Source: Alicyclobacillus fastidiosus
Lineage (GTDB): Bacteria > Bacillota > Bacilli > Alicyclobacillales > Alicyclobacillaceae
Length of the DNA stretch: 64,000 nt
Direction: 5' to 3'
NCBI RefSeq assembly: GCF_026651875.1
Contig: NZ_CP104067.1
Span: 5,136,501-5,200,500, forward strand
Part shown: positions 52,835 to 61,593 of the stretch, piece by piece
Layout: every line of letters starts with the position of its first letter
Numbering within the stretch: the stretch's first letter is position 1
Position numbers and translations under genes: made by a program
Notes under the pieces: generated by a model
The model's database searches: none
What the model saw: the letters and a program-made list of their open reading frames with translations, nothing else
What the model was told of the DNA's origin: nothing

Positions 52835-53824
52835 TCAGTTGAAAGAATCAGCGTGGTGACAGGCTACGCGGTGTCCGGGATGCGGCTCTGTCCACTCTGG
52901 TTCCACCGTTCGACAGACATCGGTCGCAAACGCACAGCGTGTATGGTACGCACATCCGGACGGGCGACGCGTCGCTGAAGGTCTCTCCCCAATCGCCACC
53001 GGGCCGGACGGCAACGGCTTCACCTGGTTCCCGACGAACGCCGGGATCGCGTCAATCAGCGATCTCGTGTACGGATGCATAGGCCGTTTGAACAGCACCC
53101 CTGACGGAGCTGATTCGACGATTTTGCCGAGGTACATGACTGCGACGTCTTCACAAAGAAGGCGAACGGCTGCCAGATTGTGAGAGATAAATGCATACGT
53201 GAGCCCCATCCGTTCTTTCATCGACTGCAGCAGGTTAAGAATCTGTGCCTGAATGGATACATCCAGACTCGACACGGCTTCGTCGAGAACAAGCAGCGCT
53301 GGCGACAGTGCCAGTGCCCGCGCGATCGCCACGCGCTGTTGCTGACCTCCACTCAATTCATGAGGGAATTTGTAAAAGAGATCGGAGGAAAGCCCAACAG
53401 CGTCCATCAGCTCCAGCGCTCGATGCGTTTGCTCCTTCATCCCCCCGATCCGGTGGATGCGCAAGGGTTCCGAAATGTTCTTGCCAATCGTGTAGTGGGG
53501 AAAGAGAGAACCGAACGGATCCTGCGCCACAAATTGCACGTTGCGTCGATACCGCTTCAACTGCCGTTGAGGCAATTTGGTCACGTTTACACCGTTCATC
53601 CAGATTTCCCCTGCAGTCGCTGGCAATAGAAGCTGAAGGACGCGCATGACGGTCGACTTGCCACTCCCACTCTCCCCGACCAGGCCAAAACTGCGGCCCT
53701 TTTCAATCGCCAAGTCAATATCCTGACAGGCGACGAGTTCACCCTGGGAAGTCGGGAACGATTTCTTGATTCCCTTCAGTTCCACCAAAACGCGCGCCGA
53801 CTCGGACGGCACTGTTTCCGGCAT
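52835..53824 (-). CDS. Oligopeptide/oligosaccharide-type ABC transporter ATPase (OppF-like)
   Basis: A 329-residue ATPase: Walker A GESGSGKSTV, Q-loop QDPFGSLFP, signature LSGGQQQR, Walker B LLVLDEAVSSLD and the H-loop ISHN, followed by the C-terminal oligopeptide-type extension with cysteines (GCAYHTRCAFA...CR) that in OppF/DppF proteins holds an iron-sulfur centre. ATG 53824 shares its A with the upstream ATPase's TGA stop. It energises the importer with the other four subunits. Confidence 0.93.
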   Translation of the reverse strand: MPETVPSESARVLVELKGIKKSFPTSQGELVACQDIDLAIEKGRSFGLVGESGSGKSTVMRVLQLLLPATAGEIWMNGVNVTKLPQRQLKRYRRNVQFVAQDPFGSLFPHYTIGKNISEPLRIHRIGGMKEQTHRALELMDAVGLSSDLFYKFPHELSGGQQQRVAIARALALSPALLVLDEAVSSLDVSIQAQILNLLQSMKERMGLTYAFISHNLAAVRLLCEDVAVMYLGKIVESAPSGVLFKRPMHPYTRSLIDAIPAFVGNQVKPLPSGPVAIGERPSATRRPSGCAYHTRCAFATDVCRTVEPEWTEPHPGHRVACHHADSFN

Positions 53825-54798
53825 CACGAAATCCCTCCATTCTGCGCCAGCCAACACGCTACTTCATGATGCTCTGCACAGCCAACGAGTGGTGGCCGTT
53901 CGTCACAGACCGGCATCCTAGCATGACATCTCTCCTGAAAGATGCACCCCTTAGGCATTGGTTGGGTTGTATTGATGGGGTTTCCTGGAATGTACGGCAG
54001 TCGCTCGACAGGGCCGTCCAGACGAGGAATCGACTGCATCAGCCCGCGCAAGTAAGGGTGCTTAGATTCATGCACGAGTGACTTGACGAGAAGATGTTCC
54101 ATGACCATTCCGCCGTACATGACATACACCTCGTCGCAAAGCTGTGCGGCAACGGCCAAGTCGTGCGTGACGAAGACGAGAGACATCCCCCGCTCCCGCT
54201 GCAATTTCTTCAAGAGAACAAGGATATCCGCTTGAATGGTGACGTCGAGTGCGGTCGTCGGCTCATCCGCAATCAAAAGTTTTGGTGATGCAATCAAAGC
54301 AATGGCAATCATGACACGTTGGAGCATGCCGCCACTGAATTCGAACGGGTACATATTGAATCTCGCTTCGGGATCCGCGATACCCACCTGATCGAGCAAC
54401 GAGATGGCCTGCTGTTTCGCCGCCTTCGCAGAGGCCATATGATGATAAAGCAGCGGTTCGATGAGCTGCTGGCCAATCGTCTTGGTTGGGTTGAGATACG
54501 CGGTAGGGTTCTGAAAGATGACGCCGATCTCTCTTCCCCGAAGTGCCCGTAAATCCTTTTCGGACAGCTTCACAGTGTCGCGCCCGTCGAACAGGATTTC
54601 GCCGTCGACGATGGCATTCCCCGGAAGCAGCCGTGGTACCGCCATCATCACCGTGCTCTTACCGCTTCCGCTCTCTCCAACGATGGCGACAGCTCTCCCT
54701 GCCGGGACCGTCAAGTCCACGCCGTTGATGGCGTTAACTCGCACCTCGTCCGTGTGAAATTGGATGTTGAGTTTTTTGACTTGCAACAGCGGATGCAT
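53824..54798 (-). CDS. Oligopeptide/oligosaccharide-type ABC transporter ATPase (OppD-like)
   Basis: A 324-residue ATPase with Walker A GESGSGKSTVMM, Q-loop QNPTAYLNP, signature FSGGMLQR, Walker B LLIADEPTTALD, H-loop VTHD and the C-terminal Cys cluster (GCIFQERCHARMPVC). ATG 54798 follows GGAGG by 7 bases. Lies 24 bases after the upstream permease. Confidence 0.93.
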   Translation of the reverse strand: MHPLLQVKKLNIQFHTDEVRVNAINGVDLTVPAGRAVAIVGESGSGKSTVMMAVPRLLPGNAIVDGEILFDGRDTVKLSEKDLRALRGREIGVIFQNPTAYLNPTKTIGQQLIEPLLYHHMASAKAAKQQAISLLDQVGIADPEARFNMYPFEFSGGMLQRVMIAIALIASPKLLIADEPTTALDVTIQADILVLLKKLQRERGMSLVFVTHDLAVAAQLCDEVYVMYGGMVMEHLLVKSLVHESKHPYLRGLMQSIPRLDGPVERLPYIPGNPINTTQPMPKGCIFQERCHARMPVCDERPPLVGCAEHHEVACWLAQNGGIS

Positions 54799-54822
54799 TG
54801 CTCTTCCTCCATCTACCAACAT

Positions 54823-55722
54823 TCAGCGTCCCCTGCGAGAACTCTTCGAGTCAAATACGTCGCGCAACCCGTCACCAAGCAAAGCGAAGCTGATCAGGGT
54901 GACGGCAAAGACGATCACCGGACCGAGAAGAAGATAGGGATACGAGAACATCGCGGACTGCCCTGCAATAATCAATTCACCAAGGTCTGGCGTAGGCGGC
55001 TCGATCCCCAGGCCCACCACACTCAATCCTGCCTCCGCCATCATGTTGGCGGGAATTCCAAACGTTACCGCCACCAGAATCGGGCCCATCGAATTGGGAA
55101 TGATGTAGCGAGTGACGATTCGCCACCACGACGCCCCCATCCCGAGACTGGCCTCCACGAATCCCGACTGGCGAACCTTCATCACCTGGCTGCGTACGAC
55201 GCGTGCCATGCCAACCCAACTGGTGGCGGCAACAGCAATTAGGATGGCGCCAAGGTTATGCCCAAGCAACACGACGAGGATGATGCTGAACAAAAAGCTC
55301 GGAAACGCATAAACGATGTCCACAACGCGCATCAGCACATTGTCCACGACACCTCCGAGATATCCGGCGATGGCGCCCACCAAGATGCCTATGGTCAATT
55401 CGACGACCTCGGCGCCAAAACCGACGGCACAAGCGCTGCGCAGACCAACCAAAATTCTGCTCAACATATCGCGACCCAGTTCGTCCGTTCCCAACCAATG
55501 CCGCCAGCTGGGATCGCTATAGACGTGCATGAAATCGCTCTGCGTAGGATTATACGGAGCTATCACCCCCGACAGAGTGGCGCTGACGACTATGACTACA
55601 AGCACACCCAGTCCAGCCACCGCGAGCCGGTTTCTCGAAAATCTCTTCCAAAACCGTTTTGCCGCTGTTCCCTTAGGTCGAGCGAGGCCTGTCTTGCCCA
55701 TCTCTGGCACAATTATCACCAT
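54823..55722 (-). CDS. ABC transporter permease (OppC/DppC-like)
   Basis: A 299-residue inner-membrane permease with an N-terminal cytoplasmic tail, six hydrophobic helices and the EAA loop (EASLGMGASWWRIVTRYIIPN) that contacts the ATPases. The early NRLAVAGLGVLVVIVV and HWLGTDELGRDMLSR are characteristic of the OppC family. ATG 55722 has GAGGAGG 8 bases upstream and lies 5 bases past the stop of the other permease. Confidence 0.92.
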   Translation of the reverse strand: MVIIVPEMGKTGLARPKGTAAKRFWKRFSRNRLAVAGLGVLVVIVVSATLSGVIAPYNPTQSDFMHVYSDPSWRHWLGTDELGRDMLSRILVGLRSACAVGFGAEVVELTIGILVGAIAGYLGGVVDNVLMRVVDIVYAFPSFLFSIILVVLLGHNLGAILIAVAATSWVGMARVVRSQVMKVRQSGFVEASLGMGASWWRIVTRYIIPNSMGPILVAVTFGIPANMMAEAGLSVVGLGIEPPTPDLGELIIAGQSAMFSYPYLLLGPVIVFAVTLISFALLGDGLRDVFDSKSSRRGR

Positions 55723-55727
55723 CTGCC

Positions 55728-56702
55728 TCACCTCCTCGTATAGTGCAACTTGCGGATCCGCGGGTCTAAAAGACTGTAACAAATGTCAACCAAGAAGTTC
55801 ATAACCATAATCAACACTGCATACATCAAGGTGGAATCCATAATGAGTGGATAATCGCGCGTCGAGGAAGCGCTTGTAAAGATCTTGCCGAGTCCCAGGA
55901 TGCCAAACATCTGCTCGATATACACGGTCCCCATCATGAGAGTTGCCAACTGTGGTCCAACGACAGTGATAAACGGCAACAGAGAGTTGCGAAGTCCATG
56001 GCCAAACAGCGCTTCCTTCATCCCCCCACCCTTTGCATAGACCGTGACCATGTATTCCGAATTCAACGTCTCGACGAGACTGTTGCGCATGTATCGAGAC
56101 ATCGACCCACACATCGGGATGGCCATCGCAAGCACTGGAAGCACGAAGTATTCCGGACCAGCCTGGCCGACCACAGGCAACACATGTAACCAGACCCCAA
56201 ACACCAGCATCAGCAACACCGCTACCACATACTGAGGGATTGAAGCCCCCAAGGTCGCGATGAGCACCGTGCTCCTGTCGGCCCACGAGTTTGCCCTCAG
56301 CGCGGACAAGGTTCCCAGCAAGATGGACAGTAGTACGGCGACCGCAATAGCAAACGCGGCGATCATCAACGTCAAAGGAAATGTCTGACCGATGAGCTTG
56401 ATGGTTGGTGTCGACTGATATTCAAACGAGGTACCCATGTGCAAGGTCACAAAGCCCCATATATATCCCCAATATTGTACATACCATGGCTTATCCAGGT
56501 GAAAAGTGTGAATGAACTGTTGTACCGCTTGTGGATTGTTCACGCCAATGCTGCCGAGGCCGAGATCAATGCCGCTTAGGCCGGAACTGCCCATTTGAAG
56601 AAAGCTTCCGGGTGCGGCCCGCATCAATAGAAAGGTCACAAAACTGACCACAATGAGCGCGAGAATCACGTAGAACACACGCCGTACGACATACCAAAGC
56701 AA
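55728..56702 (-). CDS. ABC transporter permease (OppB/DppB-like)
   Basis: A 324-residue permease with six helices: N-terminal YVVRRVFYVILALIVVSFVTFLLMR, the loop PGSF, then HLDKPWYVQYWGYI and the EAA-type loop near ARGGGMKEALFGHGLRNSLLP. TTG 56702 is chosen as start because GGGGGTGAG lies 7 bases upstream and family members begin MLxYxxRR; the open frame runs much further 5' through non-conserved sequence. A hairpin separates it from the binding-protein gene. Confidence 0.88.
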   Translation of the reverse strand: MLWYVVRRVFYVILALIVVSFVTFLLMRAAPGSFLQMGSSGLSGIDLGLGSIGVNNPQAVQQFIHTFHLDKPWYVQYWGYIWGFVTLHMGTSFEYQSTPTIKLIGQTFPLTLMIAAFAIAVAVLLSILLGTLSALRANSWADRSTVLIATLGASIPQYVVAVLLMLVFGVWLHVLPVVGQAGPEYFVLPVLAMAIPMCGSMSRYMRNSLVETLNSEYMVTVYAKGGGMKEALFGHGLRNSLLPFITVVGPQLATLMMGTVYIEQMFGILGLGKIFTSASSTRDYPLIMDSTLMYAVLIMVMNFLVDICYSLLDPRIRKLHYTRR

Positions 56703-56821
56703 GTACTCACCCCCAATAGACGTCATATGGAAAACAACTTGACCAGACGCGAACAAACGCTCGCGTTGATCACCCTTCCCAAAGAACCGCACTGTCCCTT
56801 CCTCACCGCGCATTGTCCAAT

Positions 56822-56849
56822 TTGGGGCAGCTTTATTACGCTGCCCCAA
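56822..56849 (-). terminator. Intercistronic hairpin between binding protein and permease genes
   Basis: TTGGGGCAGC and GCTGCCCCAA form a perfect 10-bp stem with an 8-base loop and no strong T tract. Such elements let the first gene be expressed above the rest of the operon. Confidence 0.7.
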
Positions 56850-56890
56850 TTCACTCACACAGATAGCGCAGCTGAAGGTCCCCCGTACGC

Positions 56891-58660
56891 TCAAACAGTG
56901 ATGTTATTCAACCAATAGGGCGGATCGATCAACAGCATTTGATCTGGCTGATAGCCTTTCACCTGCGAGCTGAGCAACACAGGTTGCAGAGGCGTATAAA
57001 TGCTGATGAAAAAGTTCTGTTGAACCTGTTGACCATAGTACTGTTGAAGCAAACTTTGATTTCCACTCTGGAACGCCCGAATACCAAGTTCCACGTTATT
57101 CAAGATGCTCGCAGGAAGCCCCTTCTGATAGATGACAAACTCCTCAGCTTGTTTCTGCGCGGGCGACAATTGCGAATTGCTGTCAATTTTATACCAGGCC
57201 TGATAGTTGTCAGGTGACAAGAAGCCATTGATGAGAGCTGTATTGCCGGGGAATATCCAACTCTCAAGCGTCTGAGGCAACGCCAGATTCGCATAATTGG
57301 CATTGGTGGATTCGTTGACGAATCCCACCTGATCGGACGGCAGTTGGGTCTTTAGAGCGTTCACGTACTGTCCCCACTCAAGACCTTCAAAATTCACCTT
57401 GACACCAAGATTTTGTTGCCACATTTGCTGAATCGCCGAAGCTACAGGATCGGTAGTGCTGCCGACGATGATGTCCACAGTCGGGAAGCCCTTTCCGTTT
57501 GGATATCCCGCTTGTGCTAACAACTTTTTGGCTTGTGCCGGGTTGTACGACTGAGCGTATTTTTCTACCCATGGATTCAACCAAGTTGGCAAGTAGTAAT
57601 TATATGCAGGCTGCCCAGCTCCCTGCAGGACCGAATTGCAGATGGCCGTACGATCGATGGCGAGTGCAAACGCTTCACGCACCTTCGCATTTTGCAAAGC
57701 TGTGTTTTTTGATGGCAGTACCGCCAGCGTATACTGCGCAGACGCTGGGAACATATGAAGATCCTTCTTGAGGGTCGAATCCGCTTTAGCTGCAGCGAGA
57801 TCCTGCGGCTGTAACATCGACTCCTGCATCTGCCCGCTTTTGAAAGAAGCCAAACTGGTGTCATTCCCAGTCGTGCTGTTATAATACACCGTGATTTTTT
57901 TCAGCGACGACTTCCCGTAGTAATGCGGGTTTGGCACCAGCGTGGCAGACGTTTTCAACGAGTAGGAACTGAGCATGTAGGGCCCGTCAGACACAATCTT
58001 TGCCGGATTGGACCAATCGGAGGGATTCATCGCGTTCACGACCTTCGGGTCCAACGGAACCACCCAACTGGATGTGGGGAGAGTCAGATCTCGCAAAAAT
58101 GTAGGATCATTTCGAGTGAGAGTAATCTGTAACGTATAGTTGTTCAACGCTTTGACTCCCAGGTCACTCGGAGTATATCCGGATATCCCCTGCAGAATCT
58201 GCTGCGCGTTCACAATTGGCAAGTTGTTCGCACTGATGGGACTTTCGCCAGCAGCGACCGACGTATTCGGGTTGACAGCACGTTGCATGCTGTACACGAA
58301 GTCCTGGGCCGTGACTGGATCACCATTTGAAAATTTCTCATTTTTCCGTAAATTGAACGTGTAGACTCTCCCGTTAGCACTCACTTTCCACGAGACGGCG
58401 ATACCCGGAATTGGTTTCGTTGCCGCATTCGAACCCGGAATGACCAACCCTTCGAAAATGCCTTCGTCATCGAGATACGCTTCCCACGACGACACATCAG
58501 GGTCAAATCCATGCCCATCGCCGAGATTGAAGAACATCGAAAACGTGGAATTGCTGTTGCCGCTGGCAGCCCCCGTCGTTACATCTCCTGATCCACAACC
58601 TGTCACCACCGTCAATACACCTGCCAAACCAGTTGCGAGCGCCGTTGTGTACTTCTTCAC
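56891..58660 (-). CDS. Family 5 solute-binding lipoprotein of an Opp-type ABC importer
   Basis: A 589-residue extracytoplasmic binding protein. The signal peptide MKKYTTALATGLAGVLTVVTGC ends in the lipobox VTGC (Cys22 lipidated), then a Ser/Asn-rich linker and the SBP_bac_5 fold (DPDVSSWEAYLDDEGIFEGL, RKNEKFSNGDPVTAQDFVYS, AFALAIDRTAICNSVL). Family 5 proteins bind peptides but also oligosaccharides; the GH20 in the operon favours glycans. GTG 58660 follows AAGGGGGC by 11-12 bases. First gene of the operon, downstream of a good promoter. Confidence 0.92.
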   Translation of the reverse strand: MKKYTTALATGLAGVLTVVTGCGSGDVTTGAASGNSNSTFSMFFNLGDGHGFDPDVSSWEAYLDDEGIFEGLVIPGSNAATKPIPGIAVSWKVSANGRVYTFNLRKNEKFSNGDPVTAQDFVYSMQRAVNPNTSVAAGESPISANNLPIVNAQQILQGISGYTPSDLGVKALNNYTLQITLTRNDPTFLRDLTLPTSSWVVPLDPKVVNAMNPSDWSNPAKIVSDGPYMLSSYSLKTSATLVPNPHYYGKSSLKKITVYYNSTTGNDTSLASFKSGQMQESMLQPQDLAAAKADSTLKKDLHMFPASAQYTLAVLPSKNTALQNAKVREAFALAIDRTAICNSVLQGAGQPAYNYYLPTWLNPWVEKYAQSYNPAQAKKLLAQAGYPNGKGFPTVDIIVGSTTDPVASAIQQMWQQNLGVKVNFEGLEWGQYVNALKTQLPSDQVGFVNESTNANYANLALPQTLESWIFPGNTALINGFLSPDNYQAWYKIDSNSQLSPAQKQAEEFVIYQKGLPASILNNVELGIRAFQSGNQSLLQQYYGQQVQQNFFISIYTPLQPVLLSSQVKGYQPDQMLLIDPPYWLNNITV

Positions 58661-59629
58661 TCTTCATGTGCCCCCTTGAGAGAATTCTGGAATAACGCAG
58701 ATGATAGCTCGCGCGGAATCGGTCATACCGGACACAGCCCCAGAAGGTACTGCAATTGACATAGCTGCCTCCGTCCGAACGCGCAGCCAACAACAAACAA
58801 CCTCTTCAAACACCACGGGTACAAAAGAACGAAACCTCGCAAAGTGGAAAATTGTCTTTATATTCTGAATTTAGGTGGTTTTCTCCTCCGAATACTATCA
58901 ATATGGAGGATACTTGTCAATGCTTTTGTTTCCGGTTTCATGCTAAAACAGTTTTAATCTATCCACGCGAGAATTGCGATTGTTTATGCCAATTGAATCC
59001 ACGAAAATTCGCTCCATCTGAACAGAAACAGAGTACCGATTCTCTGTGATGCAACGTGCCACCTCATTGTTCCGGCACGTCCTGCCACTCGTTCCAGGCA
59101 TGGCAGATCCCTTGCTCTCACTGCACACCATTTTGCCGTCCAGACTCCGTTTGCGGCGTAAGATACAGTGTTCCTGTAGAAGAATAATACCACTCTATTT
59201 ATAATATTTTGTTTAGAATTGATATTCAGAAACAGCAGTAGGTACCCAGAAGAAAGATGGTGCAAGATGACGGATTTTCATCTCTATTGCTGCAATATCG
59301 GAGGATAAGCAGGATTTTTATATACGGTGATAACTCGTAGTGTTTGATTATGCTCAATGATAGGCACTGTCGCTTTGGGTCATTAATGAAGCGTGCACGC
59401 TACATATAGCCATTTAAGCCATGCTCACGTCGTATTTCGCCAACGCTCCGCCTTCATCTTCATTTATTGGCCTAAAGTTCAAAACAACGCTGCCATAAAA
59501 TGGTGGAATGGGCGGTGTGCATAGGGATTAGTGTCCTGTTATGTCGAACAGCAAACATATTTCTCTCCCTCGTAAGACAGAATAACACCCGTTAACCGCT
59601 ACGATAAATGGTTATCGGGAGGAAGAGTT
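58661..59629. other. Long intergenic region between binding-protein and deacetylase genes
   Basis: About 970 AT-rich bases between divergent genes. It contains the minus-strand promoter at 58892-58920, a ~225-base leader with the motif AGTGGAAAAT (58843-58852), and on the deacetylase side only the ribosome binding site GGGAGGAAG. No convincing coding frame, RNA gene or repeat was found in 58930-59610. Confidence 0.6.
58892..58920 (-). promoter_or_regulatory. Sigma-A-type promoter of the transporter-GH20 operon
   Basis: On the minus strand TTGACA (58915-58920), a 17-base spacer and TAGTAT (58892-58897) form a near-consensus promoter. Transcription would start near 58885, giving a leader of about 225 bases that carries the AGTGGAAAAT motif. 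Confidence 0.8.
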
Positions 59630-60511
59630 ATGCACGGGTTCAAAAAGTGGTTCGTTCTAACAGTGACTAATTTCACACTCATGTTGGCTTCGTTTATAAG
59701 CAATCTAGATCATGCAGCGGTCATCGATAAGAGTCGAACTGAAAACACATCAAGCTCCAAGGGACCTGCGATATGGGTAGCTAATCCGAATCGATATTCA
59801 AAAACAACTGATATAAAACTAAATGTGGGGCTACAGGTTCCAATTTTAGAGTATCACCAAGCAGATTACATTCCAGGGAATTCGCTTGGCCTCCGTTCTG
59901 AACAGTTCCTCAAAGAAGCGCAATGGCTGTCAGATCACGGCTATCACACCATTAATTTTGGTCAACTTTATGCGGCAATGTATCACGGGTACCAACTACC
60001 TAAAAAACCGATACTTATTACATTTGACGACGGATATGAAAGTGTTTATCGCAATATTTTTCCGATTTTAAAGAAGTTTAATCAACAAGCGACGGTATTT
60101 ATGATAAGCAACTATGTTGGACTTCATGGTAAATGGCCTATGTTGACAAAAGACGAGCTTAGAATCATGGAAAATAGCGGATTGGTTGATGTTGAATCGC
60201 ATTCTGCTACACACTCAGATCTCGCAACAGCGTCGGGAAGGGAAGCCCACCGCGAAATTATACAGTCATCCCACGACCTTGAAAAAATTACAGGTCACCC
60301 TATTCGGTTCTTTTGCTATCCCTCAGGCAGATATAACTCTACAACTGTTAAAGTGTTGAAGGAGAACGGATACTTACTCGCGACCGTCCAAGGGCATCAA
60401 CCTGCTTCTCTGACGCAAGGTCCCTATGCGTTACATCGAATTCCTGTCTATCAAACGACGTCACTTGAGAACTTTGCTGAGTACTTATCGCATGAGGGTG
60501 AAAAACCCTGA
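59630..60511 (+). CDS. Exported polysaccharide deacetylase (NodB/CE4 family)
   Basis: A 293-residue protein. An N-terminal hydrophobic segment (FVLTVTNFTLMLASFI) directs export, a Ser/Thr-rich linker follows, and the NodB domain spans about residues 70-290. Catalytic motifs: TFDDGY (base and metal Asp), SHSATHSD (the two metal-binding His) and CYPSGRYN. The family de-N-acetylates GlcNAc polymers such as peptidoglycan or PNAG; the exact substrate is unknown. GGGAGGAAG precedes ATG 59630. The gene is clearly more AT-rich than the core region, suggesting acquisition. Confidence 0.9.
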   Translation: MHGFKKWFVLTVTNFTLMLASFISNLDHAAVIDKSRTENTSSSKGPAIWVANPNRYSKTTDIKLNVGLQVPILEYHQADYIPGNSLGLRSEQFLKEAQWLSDHGYHTINFGQLYAAMYHGYQLPKKPILITFDDGYESVYRNIFPILKKFNQQATVFMISNYVGLHGKWPMLTKDELRIMENSGLVDVESHSATHSDLATASGREAHREIIQSSHDLEKITGHPIRFFCYPSGRYNSTTVKVLKENGYLLATVQGHQPASLTQGPYALHRIPVYQTTSLENFAEYLSHEGEKP

Positions 60512-60741
60512 CCAAATATGTTAGCCAGGGTTAACCTGTATTCAATCTCCATCGTTTGCTCCACTCCGTTTCCGTCGTGTATTCGTTCGCTTCGGTTGCG
60601 CCAGTATCGCTTCGAACAATTCACTTAACTGCTCCATGTATGCCTTCAGTTCAGGTAAGCATAACGCACGTAGATACGAACGTTGCTGTTTACGTGTACG
60701 TAAACGTGGATGGTGGCTGTTCGGGTTCCAAGAACCATGAT

Positions 60742-60770
60742 TTTACATTCCGTTGGCTGATGGCTATAAT
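60742..60770 (+). promoter_or_regulatory. Promoter of initiator tRNA
   Basis: TTTACA (60742-60747), a 17-base spacer and TATAAT (60765-60770), ending 12 bases before the tRNA. Confidence 0.85.
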
Positions 60771-60782
60771 AGGTTCACATAA

Positions 60783-60858
60783 CGCGGGATGGAGCAGTTG
60801 GCAGCTCGTCGGGCTCATAACCCGAAGGTCGCAGGTTCAAGTCCTGCTCCCGCAACCA
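60783..60858 (+). tRNA. Initiator tRNA-fMet, anticodon CAT
   Basis: A 76-base cloverleaf with encoded CCA. The initiator hallmarks are a C1-A72 mismatch at the end of the acceptor stem (CGCGGGA/TCCCGCA) and three consecutive G-C pairs in the anticodon stem (GGG-CTCATAA-CCC). The T arm is GCAGGTTCAAGTCCTGC. Confidence 0.97.
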
Positions 60859-60942
60859 AAACATAAGTACGGGCATCTCTTCTGCGAGATGCCTTTTATA
60901 TGTCCATCTATATTTCAACTCGGACAATCATAGGGGGAAACG

Positions 60943-61236
60943 ATGAGGATTTTTGTTGTCAGCTATGAATTGAATAAAGATAAGACTCGTGAACACCATG
61001 ACCGTGTCATAGAAGTTATAAAGTACCAAGGGGAAGCAATTGAAATACAGCGTTGTGTATGGATTGTTAAATCAGTTTATGGTCATGCCGTAATTCGTGA
61101 TTGTATTCAAAAGGAAATTGGTTCCGGGGACAAATTGTTTGTCGGTATGCTCAAAGGATACTCAGCTGCAGGTGATACATTTCTCGAGAAAGCTGCATCA
61201 CTTATTTCCTCGGTCTGGCATCCGCATTCCACGTAG
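60943..61236 (+). CDS. Small Cas2/VapD-fold-like protein (often labelled 'SinR family')
   Basis: A 97-residue protein: VVSYELNKDKTREHHDRVIEVIKYQGEAIEIQRCVWIV, then SGDKLFVGML. The beta-alpha-beta-beta pattern, starting with Y-L/D-L-N after the first strand and a W-x-V strand, is that of stand-alone Cas2/VapD-like ferredoxin folds that databases frequently name SinR; it is not the Bacillus biofilm repressor. No cas1 or CRISPR repeat is nearby. Function unknown; toxin-antitoxin or nuclease roles are guesses. GGGGG lies 7 bases before ATG 60943. Confidence 0.7.
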   Translation: MRIFVVSYELNKDKTREHHDRVIEVIKYQGEAIEIQRCVWIVKSVYGHAVIRDCIQKEIGSGDKLFVGMLKGYSAAGDTFLEKAASLISSVWHPHST

Positions 61237-61593
61237 CCCCTTGTGGCGGGACGCATAGGTACTAGATGAATAAATGAGAAGAGACCGCCGAAGCGGCCTC
61301 TCTCCGTAAGTCAACTGCGGTATTGTGACTCCCTAATAGGTCATCTCCATTACACATCAGCCTCCCTACGCCAATTATTGTGTGCTTACGATGCTGTTTA
61401 TATGTGTCGACGGCAGTCCTGCGGCGATACCATGAGGTTTTTCAGAACAATGTCGATAAATATTTTCTACATTACCAATGGCATATGACAATTTCGACAG
61501 TTTTATATGCTATCTTCTTTTTGCGTAGAGGTAATATCCACCACTGGATACTGAAAAGAAGAATTACCCCGCAAAACTAGAGGAGGCGTTTAT
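61237..61593. other. Intergenic region before the DUF4855 gene
   Basis: 357 bases. Near 61281-61300 a small hairpin (GAGACCGC with GCGGCCTC, one mismatch, tetraloop CGAA) may end the preceding transcript. The rest is AT-rich leader; I see no further gene. Confidence 0.5.

Noticed and set aside
60943..61236. Calling the small protein a SinR biofilm repressor or part of a CRISPR-Cas locus
   Set aside because: No helix-turn-helix, no cas1 and no regularly spaced repeats anywhere in the window.
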